A stretch of 62,000 bases of DNA from Acanthaster planci. Its lineage: Eukaryota > Echinodermata > Asteroidea > Valvatida > Acanthasteridae. Shown here piece after piece: positions 23,001 to 33,004 of this stretch. The position numbers and the translations under genes were made by a program. The notes below the pieces were generated by a model. The model did no database searches, was not told the origin of the DNA, and saw only the letters and a program-made list of their open reading frames with translations. The stretch covers positions 381,997-443,996 of the forward strand of contig NW_019091454.1 in assembly GCF_001949145.1 (NCBI RefSeq), written 5' to 3'. Within the stretch, counting starts at the first letter, position 1; each line of letters starts with the position of its first letter.

Positions 23001-26000
23001 GTGAATTTTCGAACATCTTTCCAGCCGCCACTGTATTTAGCACCAGCAATTCCTGTTGGTTTAAAATGAGATTATTAAAACTAAAATGTATAGTTCTCTG
23101 ATGTTTTATAAAAATATCTTTGTGCATATTACTTTCATATTTTGTATACAGTGAATTTGGCAAGAGCACTGGTTGTACAAGTTTTAGAGTTAACTCAGTG
23201 TGTGGTAACAATCCCTTCATCATTCTGTATAAACGAGAAGCCTCCCCCAAACTTTACAGATAACCCTCCGGTAAGAGAACAAACAGTTTTGTTCTTTCGT
23301 GATTGCATAATCTGCTTATACAAAGGAACTTTTGTGCCATCGCTTTCATTTATTATTTTATTTTCGAATGCATTTTTAAATCTTCGAATACAATTATTTT
23401 TAATTTTCCAGATTTTTTTAAAAAATATTTTCAAGAGCAGCTATGTTTATTTCAGAGAAGAGAAGTTACTTTTTTTTCAACTGAGTGTCTGTATAGCCAC
23501 TCAGGTAAATATAAATAACAGTGCTTGAAAATAAAAACAGCGAAAATAAATGAAAATAAAAGAGGGAGTTTCGTTATCCTCTGATTATTATATGGGGATG
23601 ATCACTTCCTAAATTTGCAATGTCGTCATCTCGTGATAATTTCTGAGGTTGTCATCCTTCTGTTGTCGTTTTGTCCATATTATCAAATTATATGCCAATT
23701 TAAATTGTTATTTCATCAGTAATAATTTCGATAGCATCCTGCATGGTCACATCGATAAAAAATGTCGAGTACTCAAAAATCGGATGAAAGACCACCAGTA
23801 ACGATGTCAATCAAGGCTAAGGGTACAAAATTAATATACAATTTTTTCAAGACAAGTCGGTAACAGTCACGGGGCCTACCGTTACTTACGAAGGTGTGCC
23901 TTCATACTCAGTCCAGTGCTATTTTTTCAGATGTTAGCAGCAACTTCCTCATTGCCATGACCGAATAGTGAAGTCGAGTGAAAAGCTTATCGATGGTGAA
24001 TTATGCCCTTGGCACTATATGGGTGCCTGAGAGGGCTTCCTATTTTTAGTTTCGCTTTTACAATTGCGCTTTTGTTCTGATGCTTAGTTCCAAGCATCTG
24101 AATTTGGAAGTTCTGCCTCACTGTGCACAGCTAAAAGCTTGGGTACCTGCAGTGGCTTCAAAACTAATTCACCCGTGGTGTGTGTTAAAATGAACTGTGT
24201 AGTTTTAGAAACTGTGAGCTAGACCAACCCAGATCTAAACTTGCAAAGCAGTGCTATATAACAGCATGTGGGATCGGAGTATTGAATGTAAAAAAAATTG
24301 TTAATCTTTAAAGTTCTGTTAATGCCAAAGAAAGAATGGGAGTTTGTGTTCATACATCAGACTGTTAAACTTACACCACTTCAAAGAACGAAAAGTTGCA
24401 GCTCTGTGTGTGCTATGATGAAGTTTTCAGCTCCAGACGTGGTTCTGGAGCCATGAAGGGGCTAAACCATTCGCACGTGACGTTACCTTGTAACTTTTGC
24501 CAGTGTATATCCAATATTTCGCTGCCCTTTATGTTCTTTTGTTTTGGTTTTTTTTGGCATTTGTTAGGGGCAAGACAACAATTTGGGGAGGGGGGTTTAA
24601 GCCCCCTCTAGCCCCCCCAACAGCGTCTGTATCTGATCGGACCATTTGTTATGTAGCTTTGCATTTTATTGGTTGTGTGGAATTTGAACAAACTGATTCC
24701 GCGCGAAAGGGCATAGTACGTCAAATATGCTAGCAGCAGCCCTTTATTTAGGCAAAATTCAACAAAGACTTGAACCCCAGAGAGGTCTTCTGGTTAGAAG
24801 CATAAAAGGACGATAACCTTAAAGAGACAAATACCGCGAGTTTAGCGCTTGATTCACTTACAAAAGCTTGAAGCATTGCATATCGAACATAAAGTGTACG
24901 TTGTCAGAAAAACAGGAATTTTTGAAGTTGTTCAAAGTTTGCAAGGTTTTTTGTTTTGTTGAGTCTGGTTTGGTTTAGAGTTTAAAAACCTTCTTATGCC
25001 GACTTTTTAATACGTTTAACCCATGACATGTTTATTGAAATGTGTTTGGGACTGTTTGAAAGCTAAACGCTTTTCCATGTTACAAGTACACTTTTTTGCA
25101 ATCCACTTAGCATTGAAATACATTCCTACACGCATAACAAAAACACGTCGTGGGTAGCTCTAAGCGCCTTTTTTCTTAGAGTATACACCATTTAAGGAGG
25201 TGATAGTGACCTGGTGGTAATGTCGCGCGAGTTCAACTCCTTTTTCATAATAAAGAACCTTTAATTTCAAACCAATCCAAGTTCTCCTTCACTCTACCAA
25301 TTACAGGCTCACATCATTTTGTAAGTTAATAATGTGTTTAGGCGTACCGAAGGCGTGTTGACGACTTTTATTGTTCCCCGTTAATATAGACAGCTCCACC
25401 AACCACGCACATATTTAAACAAATTATATTTTGAAAGATCACCCGTGCGGGCGATCGTTGGAAAAATAAACAAATTCTCTTTTCTCCAAAATGACAGCTT
25501 TCCGGGCGGAAAGATTTCAGTGTTTCACACTGTTATACTTTCTTTACATTAACATATTTAAAGATAATTAGGAAGTATCGTTTTTGAGATTTTACAAAAG
25601 TGTATACAGCCTACGGTTTATTGTGTTGGTCTCCACATCGTCTGTATTTCAACACGTTTAGTTCCATAACCTATGCAAGGGAGCCGTCGTGCCGTCGCGT
25701 CGTGTATGGCTGCGTCGTTAATAAGAAGGCGAAAATATGTCGTAAAGAATACACCATACCATACACGTGTTGGGAAAAAGACGGTATGGGGACCAATTTG
25801 TAGTTGTATACAACTGTTCGGGTGTATATCTAAGGGGTTGTGGGGTACTGGAACAATGGGACGTACCCCACAGGGACACAACCATGACTTTGGGGACAAG
25901 AGTTTTGGAATACGTATTTGCAATTAACTCAAAAAGGAGGATTTTTCAAGGTGTACCTCTTGTCGCAAATTGAAGTATATTATACTTAAGTGACATGCGA

Positions 26001-27687
26001 TCGATTCCTAAATTTCATTTAGGACAGTGGGTTTGGTTGAAATAGGAGAAGTCTGAAACATATCGCTAATTTGCAGCAACTAAAAATTAGAACATAACTG
26101 CTCTTGATGTCTGAGTGGGCCGCATTTCAGGTTGTATACAGCCTGCTTATGTATTTGTCTCATCAATGAAGAACGACGAACGGTACTTGTGCACATCACA
26201 ACGTACGTCCCTCTCGCTAAACTGATCCTTTGGCTATATAAGGTCTCTGTTTGGACAGCACGAAAAAGCTGACTAAATGATCAAGAATCAAAAATGAAAT
26301 GAGATATGCTTTATTTTCAAAACCAAAATTTAGCAGACATGGAGAGAGAGTGCTACGAGGGTATAAATACTCTGACATTCAAATCTTGTTTGCCAAGATA
26401 TATTCCTTTTTTTACCTACATGGACTATATAGACGGAGTTTAACTTCAAATTTTCATTAAATGAACAATCGCAGATATGCCAGGCTAAGGTGATGGTTAA
26501 TCTCAATTGTTACGAGTCTTGAAAAGCAATGTCTCACTCAGCTTGGAAGCTGAAAAGACGAGAAAGTTTCCGTGCTGCAATGAACTGCACCTGAAGGGAC
26601 GTACCGTACTGCTTGGTTTGTGGGGAGGTATAAAGTCCCAGATCACTGCCGAGTTGCTTTTTATCCGTTTTTGATTTTGCTTTTCTTGGTTTTGTTGTTT
26701 GTTCTTTATGATGGTAAAGCTATATCCAGATTAAAAGAAATTAGAGTCAGGTAACTGCATGCATTCAGAAAATATCCCCGACTGACTTAATAATAAGCTC
26801 ATTCATCAATATAAGTATTATATAGGCCTACCAATGGAATGAATGCAATGATGCAATCGTTCGCTTGCTTTTTTGTTTGGGAATAAGTATCCTAAAGGAT
26901 TATGTGTACAGCCAAACTAATGCAAAGTAGGGTGACGGGGACCAAAGCTGCCATACCTTTGGGTTTTATTTCTGGTTCAGAAACAAATGCGTTTTGAAAG
27001 TAGCCCCCCCCCCTCAGCATCATAAGCAATAGTCCCCCAAAGAACGCTGAATATAAATGAATGAAATAAAAAATTCATCTGGTATAAGGCCTGGCAAGTA
27101 AAACGATTAAAGAGCGTCGAAATGGTGCTGTTTCACCTTTACTCATTACGTTGATCAATAATGCACGTATTATTGGTACAGTCACATACACCAGACTTGC
27201 AACTGTATTCCCACACCGAGAGGCAAAATTTACGTCAGTCTTATTTTAACAAATAACAGAAATGTGAAGATTTAAATTTGTAGGTTTGCAAGTTAAACCT
27301 TTGTATGGAAAATTTCACTGGCCACTTACCTCGTCCTTTAAAGTAGCTATCAAGAGACTCTATCGGCGCCCTTTCGCTCAAAACGTGCCCATCAAGAAGC
27401 AGCGTTCGCATTTCGTCATGGTAGCGGTTCACCACCACCACAAGCTGACTTCCAAGGCGTAAACTGTAAACTGCTCCGTACTTCCGAACAAGACTAAAGA
27501 GAAATCCATCTCTCCCTTTGCCTGTAAGATGCATCAGACTTCCAATGACGGGCCAACCTTTGGGACCCGGTGGTATCTTGTTCACTTCTCGTTTGCGCTG
27601 AGGTAAACTCTTGACAAGAGCAAGGAAGCATACGCCGAGGATGATCGCCAGTACATACGAGAAACACTCCCATGCTCTCTCCCCCAT
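4908..27687 (-). CDS. Cytochrome P450, CYP2-clan monooxygenase (3 exons)
   Basis: The protein is a predicted microsomal heme-thiolate monooxygenase that would take electrons from NADPH-P450 reductase. Exons are 27687-27330, 23052-22087 and 5095-4908. Both junctions are GT/AG and phase 1, and together give about 503 residues, the usual CYP2 length. Visible in order: an N-terminal hydrophobic anchor, a basic stop-transfer and the PPGP hinge (residues 39-42), WKDVR of helix C (130-134), AGTETS of helix I (309-314), ESLR of helix K (366-369), FKPQRF (418-423), and the heme signature F-S-I-G/R-R-N-C-L-G with Cys446. The signature is split by intron 2 between G442 and R443. No stop or frameshift is seen. 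The Met at 27687 puts a normal anchor before PPGP; in-frame Mets at 27699 and 27750 are alternatives. The substrate cannot be told. CYP2U- or CYP2D-like are the nearest vertebrate comparisons I can offer. Confidence 0.9.
5205..5500. mobile_element. Penelope-like element fragment (GIY-YIG and hammerhead-like motif)
   Basis: On the plus strand 5402-5490 reads CNVHYIRETTRRLADRVVKH and continues LRSIRKDR. This is the GIY-YIG nuclease pattern of Penelope-like elements, with the G of YIG changed to R. A 15-base perfect inverted copy of its first bases (5302-5316 against 5402-5416) makes the fragment a fold-back. On the minus strand 5275-5205 holds a CTGACGA ... GAAA stem-loop block shared with 12327-12405. 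Penelope-like elements are known to carry hammerhead ribozyme motifs, which fits. No RT domain is nearby, so only a piece remains. Confidence 0.6.
5566..6190. other. P450 intron 2, no recognisable feature
   Basis: I see no gene, repeat family or structured element that I can name here. The sequence is of ordinary composition and all frames are closed at short intervals. Confidence 0.5.
6196..6341. mobile_element. Small MITE-like element with 26-bp terminal inverted repeats
   Basis: The first 26 bases (CACGAAATGTGACAGAGG..., 6196-6221) recur in inverted form at 6316-6341 with two differences. The 146-base unit has no coding capacity. I could not see a clear target-site duplication. This is the layout of a non-autonomous DNA transposon. 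Confidence 0.5.
6345..7500. other. P450 intron 2, no recognisable gene
   Basis: There are short open frames only (for example 6978-7214), with no recognisable domain. The stretch ends at the GC-rich triplicated motif at about 7513. Confidence 0.45.
7513..7567. repeat. Three-copy 21-22 bp repeat with GCGGCCGC palindromes
   Basis: The unit ACTCGCGGCCGCGACTTA occurs starting near 7515 and 7536, with a truncated copy near 7558, giving two perfect GCGGCCGC octamers 21 bases apart. It is an isolated CpG-rich island in AT-rich intron sequence. Confidence 0.7.
7912..8448 (+). pseudogene. Coding-like remnant, unidentified (possible transposase end)
   Basis: One frame stays open from 7912 to 8448 except for a single TAA at 8194-8196. 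It begins right after a strong acceptor-like tract (CATATTTTTTCAG). The first part is charged and looks protein-like (CPRRRRSLIPAGKR, VTPKEAQECIAQMEKENK, FASVKDIVRSLKKEQLV). The second part ends with NLRDNGGLFYRSRDVLVV, which resembles the 'GGL..PS..v' block near the C-terminus of some DNA-transposon transposases. I do not recognise the family. It lies in P450 intron 2 on the opposite strand. Confidence 0.4.
8460..10200. other. P450 intron 2, no recognisable gene
   Basis: No domain, RNA gene or clear repeat family is seen. Short ACATGTA tracts occur near 8510-8530. Confidence 0.45.
10213..10420. mobile_element. Possible MITE or fold-back repeat
   Basis: ATGGAGATCAATGGT at 10217-10231 recurs as its exact reverse complement at 10399-10413, with partly matching flanks. 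The 208-base interval is rich in ACGC/GCGT steps and has no protein signal. No target duplication is obvious. Confidence 0.35.
10430..12320. other. P450 intron 2, no confident gene
   Basis: Only short frames are seen. One at 11231-11404 begins MPSPAKRNPKRRPRRPF and has a GTAGGT donor-like site at about 11337, so it could be a small first exon, but I found no partner exon. A poly-T run lies near 12148. Confidence 0.4.
12327..12405 (+). repeat. Hammerhead-like repeat, second copy
   Basis: This block matches the minus strand of 5275-5205 closely. It carries AGCC-CTGACGA, a stem-loop GACCC-AGTC-GGGTC (12340-12353), then GAAA and GGCT. The AGCC at 12328-12331 can pair with GGCT at 12362-12365, in the hammerhead order. 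One extra A lies between CTGACGA and the stem. No protein-coding part of a parent element is visible beside it. Confidence 0.45.
12420..13110. other. P450 intron 2, nothing recognised
   Basis: Short open frames only (12654-12899). No domain is recognisable. Confidence 0.4.
15641..16960. other. Interior of the inverted-arm element, mostly unassigned
   Basis: About 45 bases from 15663 resemble the start of the LTR-like insert at 33005 (TGTGGCGAAACAGGGG here, TGTGACGAAACAGGGG there). The rest shows no recognisable coding or repeat signal. Confidence 0.4.
16970..18890 (-). mobile_element. Second degenerate LINE (CR1-like)
   Basis: Read on the minus strand, 18672-18379 gives the pre-RT block (KPFWSYIKRQSSTGMPF, then GPDPDHIRPRVLKECA). 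The frame at 18117-17863 gives the RT core (DAIIMDLSEAFDCVPHQRLV), and 17395-17183 gives the C-terminal region (LLYKSIHHKVTVDTDYY). The LINE-typical end block around 17160-17090 lies in other frames. No endonuclease is seen, so the copy is 5'-truncated, as is common for LINEs. Frames are broken throughout. It lies inside the large inverted-arm element and so inserted after it or was carried by it. Confidence 0.8.
18914..19083 (+). repeat. LTR 3'-end fragment, same family as 34196-34369
   Basis: About 170 bases match the last part of the LTR-like insert in the BEL element, at roughly 80 percent by eye. Shared blocks include CCGCCGTTCGT, GTAGCCGCTCATCCTT, ATATATTTGTGGGGT and CCACAAGAGGT. The orientation is the same. 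This shows the insert belongs to a dispersed family. Confidence 0.6.
19090..20210. other. Interior of the inverted-arm element with an internal direct repeat
   Basis: Bases 19225-19390 resemble 14395-14545 in direct orientation (shared GGTAGCT, ATGGTCTG, CAACCCCATT steps). On the minus strand 20100-19933 is open for about 54 codons (HWDILEDLKDKVNGG, then VMPKHKVIFDGLF). It looks protein-like but is not recognised. Confidence 0.35.
22087..23052 (-). other. P450 exon 2 (helix C to meander)
   Basis: This single 966-base exon covers what vertebrate CYP2 genes spread over several exons. It encodes residues 120-441 plus one base. It starts after an AACAG acceptor (23053) with the GIA block and the helix C WKDVR, then FDPMFLFNNATANVI, FIDAYLDNS, the helix I oxygen-binding AGTETS, helix K ESLR, and the DPDEFKPQRF block. 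It ends at PFSI with the donor G|GTAGGC (22086-22085). The same-frame translation past the donor loses P450 similarity at once, which supports the splice site. The frame is fully open. Confidence 0.92.
23053..27329 (-). other. P450 intron 1
   Basis: This 4.3-kb intron is bounded by a GTAAGT donor and an AACAG acceptor. I see no coding exon or recognisable transposon in it. It contains a G-rich/C-rich tract near 24585-24620 and a 10-bp perfect stem with a 14-base loop at 25839-25872. Open frames at 23142-23528 and 25618-25927 have no domain. Confidence 0.7.
25839..25872. repeat. Perfect 10-bp hairpin
   Basis: TGTGGGGTAC (25839-25848) pairs with GTACCCCACA (25863-25872) around a 14-base loop. 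No terminator-like or RNA-gene context is seen. It may be part of an unrecognised repeat. Confidence 0.6.
27330..27687 (-). other. P450 exon 1 (membrane anchor to first beta region)
   Basis: This exon encodes residues 1-119 plus one base. It holds a roughly 20-residue hydrophobic segment (SYVLAIILGVCFLALV), a basic patch (QRKREVNK) and the PPGPKGWPVIGSL hinge block. It also includes the YGAVYSLRLGSQLVVVV strand region and ends at SYFKGRG. The 5' splice site reads CGAG|GTAAGTGG, a near-consensus donor at 27329-27328. The open frame continues upstream to an ATG at 27750, so the first coding base is uncertain by 63 bases. Confidence 0.88.
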
Positions 27688-27759
27688 GATTGAAGTCATT
27701 CCAACTTGCAGCGAGCTAAATTGGTCTTGTAACGGGGTAGTAATGCACACACTATTGTT

Positions 27760-30700
27760 TGAAGCAGTGTGCTATACCAATGTGGCCACGCTTACCGGAG
27801 AAAAGAGATGTTTGCCGAAAAAGCTCACAAAATTATTAAGTTCGGAAAGATAGCGTGTGAATATGGATTTAGTGATAGGGTGTTGTGTTTACATTGCACG
27901 AGAGGGTTCCCCTCTGCGTTTGGGTGCTGCTTTTGTTAAAAAGGGACAATCAACACGGTTCTTGGAGCTGATTGGACAACGGCTTACTGCTCCAATGCGC
28001 ATGAAAGACAGATGGGAGCAATGCCATGCGAAAAGAATACAAGGGGGTTACGGCTCTCTATACTGCGTATTGATACAGAAAGCAGTTTTGCGAGTGATTT
28101 TAGTGCGCATTCTATAGTCCACAGGGAAAATAAATTTCGTTTGTACAAGTGGTCACGTTCCCTCACAACGTTGCATGGGGTATGCACGTCATTCCTGTGA
28201 CAGTATGTGCGCAGGTACTTTCAAGCTGGCCTATGTTACATGCATTAATGTTATTACATTTATTATTTTACTGCTATCACACGTCTGTACGAGTGTTGTG
28301 TCTGTGTAAGGGCACAGAAAATCGGCCTCCCGCTCTGCATATTCTAATTCAATTTTGCTGTGCGTATTACAAAATTTAATAGAGTGGTTGGAAAATTTTG
28401 AATCGTTGTCCCTCTCCCCTCTTCAGAAACTGAACTGAGTGATCAGCTTCACCTCTTTCTATTCCTTCACATAACTTTTAACAGCCAATAAGATCCCAGA
28501 AAAGCATTCAATAGGGTCTGATCAAAAGACGTCAAATTACTAAGTAGGCAAATCTTACCACTGTCAACACAGTAGGCATTCGTTTGGTTAGTAATGTACG
28601 TCATGCTGTTAACTAAACAGCAAGGCTCGTTTTCACATAAAATGACCGTGAGTTTTTTATCATTTGACATAAGGGTCACCACCTGCGCCAAATTCATAAT
28701 TACGCACGCATGCGCATAAGTGCATGCGCATGGTAGCAAAAGGCGTGAGTGGCTCATTGAAAATGTACAGGGGTTCAAGTTTCAACACCATTTGCTCTCA
28801 GGTTGTGCAGAATTTTTCTCGCGCTATCAATCGAGACCACTGTTCGTAGATGCTTTATTTAATTTTGAAAAGCAATTATTTTATTATTTCTTAGTAGGTG
28901 GGCAAAAGACTTCTATATATGTAAACATGTTTTTGAATCCGTAAAAGAATCCCCACCAATTAGGAAGGTGGAAGCACTGTTTGTAGACTAAACTTTTTTT
29001 TCAACTCCTTCAAAGAATTGACAACATTATTTGGGGCGGTGTCTCTTTTCCCTGCCAATAGGCTTGAGCCCCTTTCCTGCAGCAGGGGAGAGGAGCAACA
29101 GATTTGAACCCCAATGTGGAACATTTTGCATTTGCATGAAAAGTGGCTTCATCCAGATACCCGGCTGGGAGACTCGTTGTGTGGCACACTTTCCTTCTCG
29201 TGACTAACTGTATATGTAATGATGTATTCTAGCGATAAATCACCATTTTTTTTCTCAAATGACTTGACCTTCATCTGCACGTACGTTGTTGACCGTATGA
29301 ACACCACTTGACCGTACTGCACGTAAACAAACGCCACAGGTAGGTTTAATAAGCGAGAACCCCCGAACCCCCCATACAGGCCAACTATCTCATAATTGTT
29401 GGCTCTTCAGAAACAAGATACTATAACGAAATCCCTTTAATTAGGACTCCCCCGGTAGTGGGAACACACACAAATCAACTAAACAGAAAAGAACTATTTT
29501 TAAATTCGCCACTGGCAACCTGACCTGTGGCATTTAATTAATGAACAAAATATTTGCATCATTTCAAATATTTACAATTTGACGGCATGGATTCAAAATA
29601 GTTGAATCAGCCCAACAAGTTTCTCGACTGTAATTCACAATTTACTTAGCTTGTGGCTCTAGATAGCAAGTAACCGAATCAAGTGCCATCTTTAACCAGT
29701 TTGGTCAATACTCATTACTGCATCTACAATTATACAGCACAACCAGTAAATTATACAACAATAACAGAACTACAGGAACTACAGGCACGGCTGAGATGAG
29801 GCACGGGGCAAAAATGCATGAAGATAGAAAATAAACTTACAGAATTTATCAGGATATCCACATGTTTCAGAAGTGGCATTCATACATGTACATGCAACAG
29901 AAACAAATCAAAACAGCATGTTGCCTTTGCCAACACCCAGTCGCAAATCCTCGACAGGCAACAGTGGGCTCTAGTTTTTATACAGAGTGCCCAACCCAGT
30001 ATTCAAAAGAAGGAATGTAAGGGAGTAGCCCTCCATTCTCTGGTGGTACAAAATAATTCAAATGTAGATGACTGATCTACAGACTGCACACTGAGCTCTG
30101 CTCAAGCTTATCCAACTTAACAAGAGAGTCCTGGTTAAGAAAAGAACAAGCCAAATTCTGAGCTTTCAATGAGCCATGAGCAAACACAAAAAAGGCTTTT
30201 CGTTACAATACTTTTGCGAGGGAACACTAGGACGAAGGGAATGTGTTTTTTGTTCATTGGCTGCATCTAACCACCGTTTACTAAAACAACATAAAAATGT
30301 TGTGTCTAGGATGCCCCCTTTTCAGAAGTAGAACACAACTTCAGTTTTAGATTTGAAAGTTTGTTATAAGCAATATAACACAATCTTGCTGTAATTTTGT
30401 AATCATGTTCTGATGCTCTTAACATTTGGTGTCTAATTCCTCTACACTATCCATCATAACTCTGGCATTTAAACGTGATTACACATTGATGGTAAAACCG
30501 TTTAGAAAAAAAGTTTTAAATGGCTACACACAGACAAGCACGGACATCAATATGCAACAACAGTATAATATTTGGGTGGCGCTGAAGGGCCATCAAATAT
30601 TTGCGATGTCGCAAATGTTTACGGCAAATATCTTTGCATGTCGCAAATTTTATTGCAAATCTTTGCAGAGATAATTGTGATGTCGGATTGCTCTTTTGGG

Positions 30701-31460
30701 CCGTCGTACAGTGTATGTCTCTGCTTTCATACAAATTATGTCGCATACTTTGCCCCATAATTTACATGTTTTTTATCAGGCTATTTGTTTTCAAGAGAGT
30801 AGGAAGTTTTTTACAGTGGTTTGAGTTCAAGTCCTCATTTCGTTAACAGTTAAGTGCATACAGGGGAATATCGGATGTCGTTTTCTATGCACTTGATCGT
30901 CACGCACAAGAAACAAACCGCAAACAGCACCCGACCACTCTCCAATATGCAAGTTTTAAGGCAATAAAGGCTAGAGCTCAAACGAACTAAAGATCCTCTT
31001 GTTTCTTGAAAAATAGCCTCCCACAAACGTGCGAACCTTTGTCCTTTTGGGCATTGACGTTTGCATAAGTGGTAGTAAAAATGTTAACAGTAAGATATAG
31101 GTATTAAATTAGTTGAAAAAAAATCGTTTAGCGCTGAAAATAGTTTTGTTGTACTCCATTTCAAATTAATATTTAGAGTATGCTTAACCCATTCACTTAT
31201 CTGATTCTAAAATGAGACGGATCACTTGCTGGTAAAAAATAGGTGAATCAAAGTTTCACTCTCTACTTCATGCGCAGCACCATAATTTTAGTGCACTGGA
31301 GCACGCGAAAGGCTGGTCAATAAAAACAGTGACGCCGCGTCTCGACTGATGTTCCGAGTAATGTTGTGGCAACTCCAAATCACAGTGAAAACTGGTAACA
31401 AATAAAAGCAATTAAACTATTAGTTAGACTCCAAACAATTGCTCATAAAATGCTCTTCCG
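27760..31460. other. Intergenic region upstream of the P450 gene
   Basis: I see no gene, RNA gene or named repeat. The part next to the P450 start should hold its promoter. GCGTG cores at about 27785 (minus) and 27851-27857 (plus, TAGCGTG) resemble dioxin-response elements, but such short matches are expected by chance. Confidence 0.4.
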
Positions 31461-31469
31461 TTGAATAAA

Positions 31470-31821
31470 ATTTATCACAGGATTTACCAAGAATTCGTAA
31501 GAATGTATCCATTATGTAAGCTTGTCACTCAAACAGGTGAGACTAGGAATAAATTAGTGATTTTATTTTCTTACCAAAATGATGTTAAATGGCCAAATCA
31601 CGTCTAGAGACTTCGAAAGTCGATTTCGAAGTGAATTCAAACGGAATATCAAATGAACAATGTGATACGTGCGCAAACGCGCCATGTCTTAGAACACGCG
31701 GTAAACACTGAAAATAACTGAGCATGATTAATTATTCAAGCAAAATGTACGCGTCCTAGACCGACACTTACACTCCCACCAATTACTCGGATGATTTGTA
31801 AATCACATTCTTAACGTAACA
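31470..31821 (-). repeat. Possible 3' LTR of the BEL/Pao element
   Basis: About 80 bases past the integrase end on the minus strand, a sequence begins TGTTACGTTAAG. It includes TTGGTGGGAGTGTAAG and reaches an AATAAA-like signal near 31575-31560. This is the usual look and position of a BEL LTR. The 3' edge is a guess, and no second copy exists in the window to confirm it. Confidence 0.3.
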
Positions 31822-31903
31822 GCGGAAAATAAATCAGGAGTAATTCTGTTACAACTTACATGGCCACATAAACAAGTTATGAACTGATTGTGAAAAGACT
31901 GAC

Positions 31904-33004
31904 TCAAGAAAAGAGGGAAGGGGCAATCAAGTGCTGTCGATCTCCAGGAGAAGTACCAACTTCTACACCAGTCGTTCCAGCACGGCGAGCTTTTCCTTGC
32001 GCTTCTCTTGTTGACGCAATCTTCTTGTCCCTACTTGAACTTTGACTTTCCTTTACGAAGTCGTCTTTGTCGATTGTGATGTCGACCCCCACGCCCATGC
32101 ACCACTTTTTCCGAGCGACGTCTGTGTCTGATAACAGGACTTTGTCTCCCACAGTGATGTTTCTTCCTGGTTTGGTCCAGCATTGCCTTCGAATGAGATT
32201 TTGAAGATATTCCTTGCGCCATATGCTCCAGAACTGTTCGGCGGCGTATTGTACTAGTCTCCATCGCTTCAGGGGAAACATGTCTTGAGGCAGGAATTTG
32301 CCAAGAGGTGGTAGTGGGACACTTGACTTCATTGTAAGGAGATGATTAGGTAGCAGAGGCTCCAAACCTTTTTGATCGTTGATAGTATCAACCGACAGTG
32401 GACGGCTGTTTACTATGGCCATCGCTTCGTAGAACAGTGTAGGGAGTGATGAATCACCCAACCTCCCCGGACAAAGTGAAACAACCCCACTGAGGATACT
32501 TCTTATTGTCCTTATCTGGCGCTCCCATACTCCTCCAATGTGGCTGGAAGAGGAAACATTCATGAGTAATTCACAATCTTGACCAGCCAGATAGGCCGCT
32601 ACTTTCAATATCTGTCAACCTCTTTCATGGCTGCATGAAGTTCTCTCTTTTTTTTGCTCCAACGAAGTTGCTGCCTTGGTCAGACCTAATCTGGTGAACC
32701 TTCCCTCGGATAGCGATGAAACATCACATTCCGTTGATGAATGTGTCAGTGGTTAAATTATCTAATAACTCTATGTGAACTGCTCTATAGCGCGGACAGG
32801 TGAACAGTAGCCCATATCTCTTGTACTCTCTTCGCCCATGTCTGTTGACGAAGGGGCCAAAGCAACCGTGCCACAGTGCAAGAATGGCGAGGATGAATCG
32901 ACACGATCCTTGGGCAGATCTGCCATCTTCTGTTCTTGAACCGGCCGACGGTTTCGTCTACATATCACGCATTTCCGAATGCAGTCAGCTACCAACCTCC
33001 CACC
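31904..33004 (-). pseudogene. BEL/Pao integrase core and C-terminal domain
   Basis: The frame at 32995-32771 gives the end of the HHCC zinc finger (KCVICRRNRRPVQEQKMADLP), then a degenerate first-Asp region. Around 32710-32640 another frame reads HQIRSDQGSNFVGA, the second catalytic Asp block. The frame at 32608-31904 gives SHIGGVWERQIRTIRSIL with the catalytic Glu, then LFYEAMAIVNSRPLS and LLPNHLLTMKS. It continues with KRWRLVQYAAEQFW and a VGDKVLL C-terminal fold. These blocks are diagnostic of BEL/Pao. Frame changes near 32610 and 32770 show that it is dead. Confidence 0.88.

Noticed and set aside
25197-25245. GAGTTCAACTCC as a tRNA B box
   Set aside because: The match is imperfect and no cloverleaf or convincing A box could be drawn.
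27785-27857. GCGTG cores as dioxin-response elements of the P450 promoter
   Set aside because: Five-base cores are expected by chance at this density; no functional support.
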